NCBI GenBank assembly: GCA_902525995.1
Contig: CABZJG010000033.1
Span: 1 to 12,286 of the forward strand
Source of the DNA: Paracoccaceae bacterium
GTDB taxonomy: Bacteria > Pseudomonadota > Alphaproteobacteria > Rhodobacterales > Rhodobacteraceae
DNA length: 12,286 bases
Reading direction: 5' to 3'
Numbering within the stretch: position 1 is the stretch's first letter; every line of letters starts with the position of its first letter. The notes beneath the pieces were generated by a model, which ran no database searches, was not told the DNA's origin, and saw nothing but the letters and a program-made list of their open reading frames with translations. Positions 6,595-12,286 of this stretch are shown piece by piece. A program made the position numbers and the translations under genes.

Positions 6595-7408
6595 GAAAAA
6601 ATAACGCTTTGCCACCCAGCGTATACTGACCGATCGCGGCTTGTCCCTGAGCGCCTGTAATCCAATTGACAAAGGCTTTAGCTCCGGCGGCATTAATTCG
6701 TGGATGCCGTTCGGGATTCACCGCTATGACCCCGTATTGATTGAATAATCTGTCATCCCCCTCGATCAACACCTGTAAATTCCCACGATTTTTAAAGCTC
6801 AGCCAAGTGGCCCGATCCGTGATCACATATGCGCCAACCGATGTGGCCATATTCAATGTCGCGCCCATACCCGAGCCGGTTTCTCGATACCAGGAACCAG
6901 AAGCAGACTTTAGATCAACGTCAGTCTCGCTCCACAGTCTGAGTTCGGCTTTATGGGTGCCACTGTCATCCCCGCGCGATACAAACACAGATTGACTGTT
7001 GGCTATTTTTTCAAGCGCCTCAACGGCGTTTTTGCCGCCGGCGATGCCTGCAGGGTCACTGTGTGGGCCAGCGATTAGAAAATCATTGTACATCACATCG
7101 TATCTGGCCAATCCCCATCCTTGAGCGACAAATTCTATTTCTGCATCTTTGGCATGAACCAAAAGCACATCCCCATCGCCGTTTTGCGCATTTCTGAGGG
7201 CTTGGCCGGTACCGACAGACACAACCCGCGCCTGAAACCCCGTTTCTTGTGTAAATTGCGGCAAAATTGCCTCGAGCAAACCTGAGTTTCGTGTCGACGT
7301 GGTCGACTGAATTATAATGTAATCGGCAGCCAAAAGCTGGCTGCAGCTAAGGATCACTCCTAAAAAGATGCTGAATGAAAGACGCAAAATACGCACCCCC
7401 TGTTTCAT
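6578..7408 (-). CDS. tupA: Tungstate ABC transporter, substrate-binding protein
   Basis: TupA is the periplasmic binding protein of the high-affinity tungstate importer. A Sec signal peptide covers roughly residues 1-28 (hydrophobic core FSIFLGVIL, cut near LLAA/DY). The oxyanion-binding signature TTS follows at once in IIQSTTSTRNSGLL (32-45), which is the mark that separates TupA from ModA and WtpA. Further conserved segments are GTGQALRNAQNGDGDVLLVH, FVSRGDDSGTHKAELRLW, WYRETGSGMGATLNMA and YVITDRATWL. It is the last gene of tupBCA: its ATG shares one base with the tupC stop (TAATG). Its C-terminus overlaps the convergent regulator gene by 17 bases. Tungstate rather than molybdate specificity is expected from the family, not tested. 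Confidence 0.93.
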   Translation of the reverse strand: MKQGVRILRLSFSIFLGVILSCSQLLAADYIIIQSTTSTRNSGLLEAILPQFTQETGFQARVVSVGTGQALRNAQNGDGDVLLVHAKDAEIEFVAQGWGLARYDVMYNDFLIAGPHSDPAGIAGGKNAVEALEKIANSQSVFVSRGDDSGTHKAELRLWSETDVDLKSASGSWYRETGSGMGATLNMATSVGAYVITDRATWLSFKNRGNLQVLIEGDDRLFNQYGVIAVNPERHPRINAAGAKAFVNWITGAQGQAAIGQYTLGGKALFFPNATR

Positions 7409-8136
7409 TAAAACGGACCTTTTGCTTGTTCAAGAAGCGGCTCACCCGCAAGAAAGGCATCAACCAACGGGTGCCAAGTAGGGCGGAAAAATCGCTCTCG
7501 GGTTTCCTGTGCAACGATTTGGCCTTGGTGCATGAGAATAAATTCACCCCCCAAGCGCCGCGCTTGTGCCTGATCATGGGTGACCATAATCACCTTTACA
7601 CCCGTTGCGACGGCAGATTTTATAAGGTGCTCTATCTGCACCGAAGCACGCGGATCTAAATTGGCACAGGGTTCATCAAGGAAAATCAACTTTGGATCAC
7701 ACACCAAAGCACGCACCATGGCCAATCTTTGTTGTTCACCGCCCGACAAACGGCGCGCGGGCGCATCTGCAAGCTCGCCTAATCCGGCCCGCTCAAGCCA
7801 CTGGCGCGCAGTTTCCCGAGAGCGGCGATAATCCCCACCGCGAGCACGCAGAGCAAATGCAACATTTTCAAGAACACTGCGGCGCAGTAAAATGGGACGC
7901 TGAAAAACCATTGCCTGTTGATCTCGCTGGCCAAGACTTCCTGGAAAATCAATCCTGCCGGTTTGCGGCGATGTCAGACCGTGTAACACGCGCAGCAAAA
8001 GACTTTTACCGGCTCCGTTCGGCCCCAAAATCATCGTAGGCAAGTCAGGATCCAGCCTGGCTTTTTCGATCTTCAACCGCAACTTACCGCCGACGGTTAA
8101 ACGAAGATTTTCAAACTGTATTGCTGCGTCAGACAT
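7408..8136 (-). CDS. tupC: Tungstate ABC transporter, ATP-binding protein
   Basis: This is the ATPase that drives tungstate import, 242 residues from the chosen start. Walker A is GPNGAGKS (38-45), the Q-loop is VFQRP (77-81), the ABC signature is LSGGEQQR (130-137), Walker B is IFLDEP (151-156), and the switch histidine is His187 in VTHDQ. The frame is open back to a GTG at 8148, but the ATG at 8136 has GAGG at proper spacing and yields the usual MSDAAIQFEN opening. It overlaps tupB by eight bases (ATGTCTGA), so translation of the two is likely coupled. Confidence 0.93.
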   Translation of the reverse strand: MSDAAIQFENLRLTVGGKLRLKIEKARLDPDLPTMILGPNGAGKSLLLRVLHGLTSPQTGRIDFPGSLGQRDQQAMVFQRPILLRRSVLENVAFALRARGGDYRRSRETARQWLERAGLGELADAPARRLSGGEQQRLAMVRALVCDPKLIFLDEPCANLDPRASVQIEHLIKSAVATGVKVIMVTHDQAQARRLGGEFILMHQGQIVAQETRERFFRPTWHPLVDAFLAGEPLLEQAKGPF

Positions 8137-8836
8137 GCATGGCCTCACGCCGGCGACCCCCGATCACTGCCACCACAGCGTTCACCCCAAGCGCCATCAA
8201 AACTAGGATGACCCCCAAGGCCAAGGCCAGACTTAAATTGCCTTTGGATGTTTCAAGCGCAATGGCGGTGGTCATGACACGGGTTACATGATTAATATTG
8301 CCGCCCACAATCATCACTGCACCAACTTCGGCAATAGCGCGTCCAAAGCCTGCCAATCCTGCGGTCATCAAAGCATAGCGCGCCTCCCATAAAAGAACCG
8401 GCACCATCTGCCAGGGACTGAGCCCCAAGGAAATCAACTGATCGCGATATTCTTCATACAGCAACGCAATGCTTTGGCGGCAAAGCGCCGCCACCACAGG
8501 CATTACCAAAATGGTTTGAGCGATAATCATCGCCGAGGGAGAATAGAGCAATCCCAGTACACCAAACGGCCCCGCATTAGAAAGCAGTAAATAGACCACG
8601 AGCCCCACCACAACCGGGGGCATTCCCATCAATGCATTGACCAAAACTATGACCGCAGACCGGCCCGGAAATTTTCCCACGGAGAGCGCTGCACCTAACG
8701 GAAAGCCCATCACTGCAGCGCATAACACGGCCAAGATTGAAACCTGCAACGACAGCCCAACAATCGCCCACAAAGCCGTATCCCCAGAGAGGATAAGGTG
8801 GAAGGCTTGGCTCATTTCACTTGCAAATCCTTGCAT
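8129..8836 (-). CDS. tupB: Tungstate ABC transporter, permease
   Basis: This 235-residue inner-membrane permease has about five to six hydrophobic segments (around 22-48, 60-86, 92-118, 155-178 and 203-226). The EAA-type loop that docks with TupC is seen in AGFGRAIAEVGAVMIVGGN (162-180). It is the first gene of the operon tupB-tupC-tupA. The ATG at 8836 has no clear ribosome site. A second ATG at 8815 is possible, with AAGGA upstream at long spacing. I keep the longer form because homologues often begin MQ a few residues before the SxAF segment. Confidence 0.92.
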   Translation of the reverse strand: MQGFASEMSQAFHLILSGDTALWAIVGLSLQVSILAVLCAAVMGFPLGAALSVGKFPGRSAVIVLVNALMGMPPVVVGLVVYLLLSNAGPFGVLGLLYSPSAMIIAQTILVMPVVAALCRQSIALLYEEYRDQLISLGLSPWQMVPVLLWEARYALMTAGLAGFGRAIAEVGAVMIVGGNINHVTRVMTTAIALETSKGNLSLALALGVILVLMALGVNAVVAVIGGRRREAMHV

Positions 8837-8903
8837 TTTTATGTTTTTTTTACTTTTTGTAGAATTTTATACATAAAAACACAGTTTTCTATAAATGTCC
8901 AAT
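8837..8903 (-). promoter_or_regulatory. tupBCA promoter with candidate operator
   Basis: This AT-rich 67-base gap precedes tupB. Read on the minus strand, TATAAA (8871-8866) is a good -10 box, with TTTATA (8895-8890) as a weak -35 at 18 bases. The sequence TTTTATACATAAAA (8865-8878) is a 6-base inverted repeat with a 2-base centre lying on the -10 box. Outer arms TAGAA (8860-8864) and TTCTA (8887-8891) add weaker symmetry. A repressor bound here would block the promoter. The nearby HTH-PBP protein is the natural candidate; this is inference. Confidence 0.5.
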
Positions 8904-9865
8904 TTAGTTTGAATGCGCGTCGGTTAATCCCTTTTTTGTGCCTTCATTGATCGCAACAGATGGATGAATCCATTCCGTCGGGCCAATAGAAATCAGTCGC
9001 TTCCGGCGGAATATAAGAAGCTTTGAAAACCCGTTCCAGCGCCCAATAGAAGGCGCGTTAGGATCTGTGGGTACCGTGCCGCCCAATCATCTGGGAGCGG
9101 CAAATTGCAGGCTTCTGCCCGCTCCAGCATCCACATAAGAGGGATGTTGGACAACGGCCGCGCAGGGGCATATCCGTTTAGATGGCCGCCGATATCGCTA
9201 TGAGTTCCACGAAACCAAACCTGTTCAAGATGGGCCGGATGGTCAGGGTCTGCACGCCATTTTTCCGTCCGGTATGCGAGCCGAGTTTCGTCTTTGGCCA
9301 ATGCATGAAAACCGGCTTTAACCGACCTGCAAAGATGATGATTGTGAAACCCGTAACGATCCGGCATCCAGCGCCAGAAAAATGGCACCCGCAACCCAAG
9401 TGCGCGCACAGTATCCCAAACTCCGATCATTTCTATAGTGACCTGTCGATGACAGTAGGCGGCGCGAAACTTGGCCGGTGTTTCCGGTGTCCGTGGATTT
9501 TTGTAAGCCCGCCAAGCCTGTTCGATATTGCGCGGGGTTGCATGTTTCGCTTGCAGCAAACCCACTTTGTCAATCAGGCCCGACAGCGATCGTACAGCAA
9601 ACGCCCCGCGTGAATACCCAAAAAGAAAAACCCTATCTCCGCTGCGATAACGTGTCGACAGTGCACCGTAGGTGTCACGAATTTGCTGATCCAGCCCGCC
9701 GCCAAGCAGAACATTTCGCATTGATCGCCAACTGTGCCATTGCAGACCGGAGCGATAATATACGTTAACCGCAGGTGCCACTTCCGCCAGAAGCTTGGCC
9801 AGCAAGCCGGCATTGCTTTCATAACCGGGCTCAATCGAGGACAGCGTACCGTCCAAGATAATCAC
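8904..9865 (-). pseudogene. DUF2235 alpha/beta hydrolase, frameshifted near the C-terminus
   Basis: The gene encodes a DUF2235 protein, the hydrolase family that includes type VI Tle1 phospholipases as well as many uncharacterised enzymes. Present are the opening IILDGTLSS, the nucleophile elbow GYSRG with Ser85, the likely acid Asp151 in GVWDTVRALG, and the likely base His222 in WFRGTHSDIGG. After residue 266 (WAARYP) the frame goes wrong. The expected tail TDPNAPSIGRWNGFSK, through EWIHPSV to a TGA or similar stop at 8904, is in another frame. One extra C in the C3 run (plus-strand GGG at 9069-9071) would give a 320-residue protein. If not corrected, translation ends at 8993 with an unrelated tail. 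The start is GTG at 9865; GAGGGG is about 13 bases upstream, which is long. No signal peptide or T6SS gene is near, so an effector role is not supported. Confidence 0.8.
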
Positions 9866-9966
9866 ATGGTTTTTTTATCCCCTCGACGCCCGGCGGCGCG
9901 GGGGACTAGGGTACCGAGCCGTCCGAAAGCGGCCAAATACTGTTTTTATTCTATTCTGCAGCCAAG
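9866..9966. other. Short intergenic region between the hydrolase genes
   Basis: About 100 bases lie between the CoxL-like stop and the DUF2235 start. A GC-rich stretch (9879-9904) can fold with CCCC/GGGG ends but is not followed by a T tract on the side where a terminator would need it. An A7 tract (minus strand) and GAGGGG precede the GTG start of the DUF2235 gene. No gene was seen here. Confidence 0.5.
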
Positions 9967-12249
9967 TCATGAGACCTTTAATAAGGTCCAAACCCGCAGC
10001 GGCGTAAAAGGCATATCAGCTTGTGTTACGCCCTGATCCCATAGCGCGTCTTGAACAGCATTGGCCACAGCGGCAAGCGCACCGACAGTTCCAGCTTCCC
10101 CACAGCCTTTAATGCCCAAAACATTGGCTGTCGAGGGCAGCGGCTGTGTTTCAAATTGAAAAAACGGCACATCGCGCGCCCGTGGGAGCGCATAGTCCAT
10201 AAAGCTGCCTGTCAAAAGCTGGCCGTCTGGGTCGTAAACAACGTGTTCGCACAGCGCCTGACCAATACCTTGGGTGACGCCGCCGTGAACCTGACCTTCG
10301 ACCAGCATCGGGTTCAACATATGGCCAAAGTCATCCACCACCACATAGCTTATCAACTCGACCTGACCGGTGTCCGGATCAACTTCTACCTCGGCCACAT
10401 GTGCGCCATTGGGAAACGACTACGCGTTTAGCTGCGCTGTTGCCTGATGCGATAGCAAATCATCACGGCCCTCGGTGCGCGCCATTTCAGCCAGCTCAAG
10501 CATAGTGGGGGTTGAATTTGATCCAGCAATGCGGAACTGTTCATCATCAAAGGATATCTCATGCGGCTCAACCGAAAACTTCTCCGCTAAATAATTGCTA
10601 AAGGCTTCAATCATGGTTGTGACGGCCGCCAAAGTCGCATTGTTCTGGGCTGTTGCGGAACGCGACCCGCCGGTTCCCCCGCCCTTGGCAATCCGGTCGC
10701 TATCGCCTTGGATCACCTTGATCAGATGGGCTGGAATACCCGTTTGATCGGCCAAATACTGGGCAAAGACGGTTTCATGCCCCTGACCGTTGGACTGTGT
10801 CCCAACAAAAATTTCGACAGTTCCGTCCGGTTTAAATAGCACTTTGGCGGTTTTGCTTGGATCGCCAAGGATGCTTTCGATATAATAGCAAAGGCCAAGA
10901 CCGCGCAGCCGGCCGTTGGCTTGGCTGTTTGATTTTCGCACAGAAAAGCCGCGCCTGTCGGCTACCCGCTCAGCCGATGTCAACACATTTGAAAAATCAC
11001 CCACATCATAAAGTGCGCCTGTCACCGTTTGATACGGAAACGCATCTGGCGCAATAAAGTTTTTGCGGCGCAGTTTCCAACCGTCTATACCCAACTCGCG
11101 CGCTGCTCGGTCTATTGCCCGCTCTAGCACATAAATGGCCTCGGGCCGGCCAGCACCGCGAAAGGCATCCACTTGCGTCGTGTTGGTATAAATGCCTTTG
11201 ACCGACAAAAAGGCGGTAGGAATATCATAGGGCCCGGTCAGCACTTTGGCGAACAGTTCGGTTTGGATCGGTTGCCCGTATTGCGAATTATAGGCCCCAA
11301 GATTGCATAATGTGCTCACCCGGTAGCCAGTAATTTTGTAATCACCATCGAATGCCAATTCGGCTACTGATACCAAATCGCAGCCACTATTGTCGCTTGC
11401 CATAGCTTCACTGCGCCCAGACATCCAGCGCACAGGCCGGCCCAGCTGCCCTGCGGCATGGGCGCAGATAAAGGTTTCTGGATAATCCATCGCCTTCATG
11501 CCAAATCCGCCCCCGACATCGGGGTTGGTAACACGAATTTTGGCCTCTGGCAGATTAAGCATTTTGGCCAAACGTGACTTTGTCCCCCAAACACCCTAGC
11601 CATTAACGCATACATGCAGCCGATCGTCAGCCCATTCGGCATAACAGCCGCGCGGCTCTAATGAACTGGCGATAATGCGGTTGTCGGCAATGCTTAGCCG
11701 AACATGATGGGCGGCTTTCTCAAAGGCTTCTGCGGTCGCTGCTTCTGCGCCGCAAGACCAATCAAACGCGCGGTTCAAAGGCGCTTCTTTATGGATTTGC
11801 GCGCCGCCTTCGTGAAGCTCAAGATGGACGTCAAGCTCTTGATAATCAAGAGTTATCAATTCATCGGCATCACATGCCTGATCAAAAGTTTCGGCAATTA
11901 CCACAGCCACAGGTTCACCAAGAAACCGTAGCCGATCTTCTGCCAAAAGTGGCCGGCGTGGAGCGGCCGCTTTGGTCCCATCACGGTTTTGCAGCACGGT
12001 GGCAGCCATGCCTGATACGATCCCGGCGGACTTTAAATCCGGCGCCGTCACAACAGCTTTAACGCCCGTGCTTGCGCGCACATCCTCAACATCCAGCGCT
12101 ATAATTTCAGCATGTGCGACCGGGGACCTTAAAACATATGCAAACAGCGCACCATCGGGTGCAATATCATCCACATACTGACCCGTTCCAGTCAAAAACC
12201 TATGATCCTCGGTCCGCAAAACGGACTGGCTTTTGCCAAACTTTTCCAC
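9967..12249 (-). pseudogene. CoxL form II-like molybdenum hydroxylase large subunit with two amber codons
   Basis: One reading frame of 760 codons encodes a xanthine dehydrogenase-family molybdopterin-binding subunit. The N-terminal domain opens GKSQSVLRTEDHRFLTG. Molybdopterin contacts are GGGFGMK (246-252), NGQGHETVFAQYLAD and GGGTGGSRSATAQNN. The active-site loop AFRGAGR (362-368) is the form II type (AYRGAGR), not the CO-oxidising AYxCSFR. The catalytic glutamate is Glu718 in GCGEAGT. So it is not a true CO dehydrogenase; its substrate is unknown. The frame is cut by TAG at codon 218 (11598-11596; NG*GVWGTKS, where Gln is conserved) and at codon 610 (10422-10420; LNA*SFPNGAH). No indel is present. 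The start is GTG at 12249 with GAGG upstream. The small and FAD subunits may lie beyond the right edge. As given, no full-length product would form. Confidence 0.88.
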
Positions 12250-12286
12250 TGCTTTGCCTCATCTAGCCTTTGCAAAGCAAGTTAAC
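12250..12286 (-). promoter_or_regulatory. Leader of the CoxL-like gene with an inverted repeat over the ribosome site
   Basis: TGCTTTGC (12250-12257) and GCAAAGCA (12272-12279) are perfect 8-base inverted arms with a 14-base loop. In the transcript the 3' arm touches the end of the GAGG ribosome site and abuts the GTG start, so the hairpin could limit initiation. A minus-strand frame closing in TAG at 12263-12265 may be the end of an upstream gene cut by the window edge; this is uncertain. Confidence 0.35.

Noticed and set aside
7293..7307. Doubled GTCGAC motif as an operator
   Set aside because: It lies inside tupA, where codons for the conserved STTSTR signature explain the repetition.
8904..9086. 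Separate 60-residue minus-strand gene starting at a TTG
   Set aside because: Its sequence is the missing C-terminal tail of the DUF2235 protein, so it is better explained as the same gene after a frameshift.
9182..9613. 143-codon open frame on the plus strand
   Set aside because: It lies wholly opposite the DUF2235 gene and has no domain-like pattern or ribosome site, so it is a shadow frame.
9879..9904. GC-rich stem as a terminator for the CoxL-like gene
   Set aside because: On the minus strand it is followed by an A tract, not a T tract, and the stem is imperfect.
10420..11571. Independent 383-residue gene beginning at the ATG at 11571
   Set aside because: It is in the same frame as the flanking fragments, and its sequence is the middle of the CoxL-like protein. 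The ATG is an internal Met (AKMLNL region) with no ribosome site seen.
9967..12249. Genome-wide reassignment of TAG to glutamine
   Set aside because: hisB, hisH and the HTH-PBP gene all end in TAG at the normal family C-terminus, so TAG works as a stop in this genome.
9967..12249. True aerobic carbon monoxide dehydrogenase (form I CoxL)
   Set aside because: The active-site loop reads AFRGAGR, not AYxCSFR, and lacks the Cys that binds copper in form I enzymes.

Overview
This window looks like a chromosomal segment of an alphaproteobacterium, most likely from Rhodobacterales (Roseobacter group). That placement is inferred from protein character (HisB, HisA, HisF, DUF2235 and CoxL-like sequences), the gene order hisB-hisH-hisA-hisF-hisE, and moderate GC by eye. 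It is not proven. Genes are packed tightly, with many 1 to 8 nt overlaps. No tRNA, rRNA, CRISPR array, insertion sequence or phage gene was seen, and no gap exceeds 300 bases.

Left third (28-3880, mostly +): histidine biosynthesis genes hisB, hisH, hisA, hisF and hisE. A small exported DUF2147 protein on the opposite strand splits the run between hisH and hisA. The hisA-hisF-hisE block overlaps gene to gene. A Dabb-type small protein starts inside the hisE stop codon (ATGA), but as given it carries a +1-type frameshift at an A6 run.

Middle (4019-5631): a complete glycine amidinotransferase-like enzyme with the Asp/His/Cys catalytic set, convergent with a CoA-binding (YccU-like) protein whose last codons form a terminator-like hairpin.

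Right-centre (5707-8836): a tungstate uptake module. A regulator made of an excisionase-type HTH fused to a periplasmic-binding-protein-like domain converges on the tupBCA operon: permease, ATPase and tungstate-binding protein, read leftward. A short AT-rich region upstream of tupB holds a hexameric inverted repeat over a possible -10 box, a candidate operator for this regulator.

Right end (8904-12249, -): a DUF2235 hydrolase gene with a -1-type frameshift, and a large CoxL form II-like molybdenum hydroxylase subunit (760 codons) with two in-frame amber codons but otherwise intact motifs. The oxyanion transporter beside a molybdenum-cofactor enzyme makes metabolic sense. Three of the fourteen genes are broken: two single-base indels beside short homopolymers and two nonsense codons. 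Sequencing error and real gene decay are both possible, and the raw reads would decide. I see no convincing wholly new system. The best leads are the HTH-PBP/tup regulatory unit, the orphan amidinotransferase and the double-amber hydroxylase.
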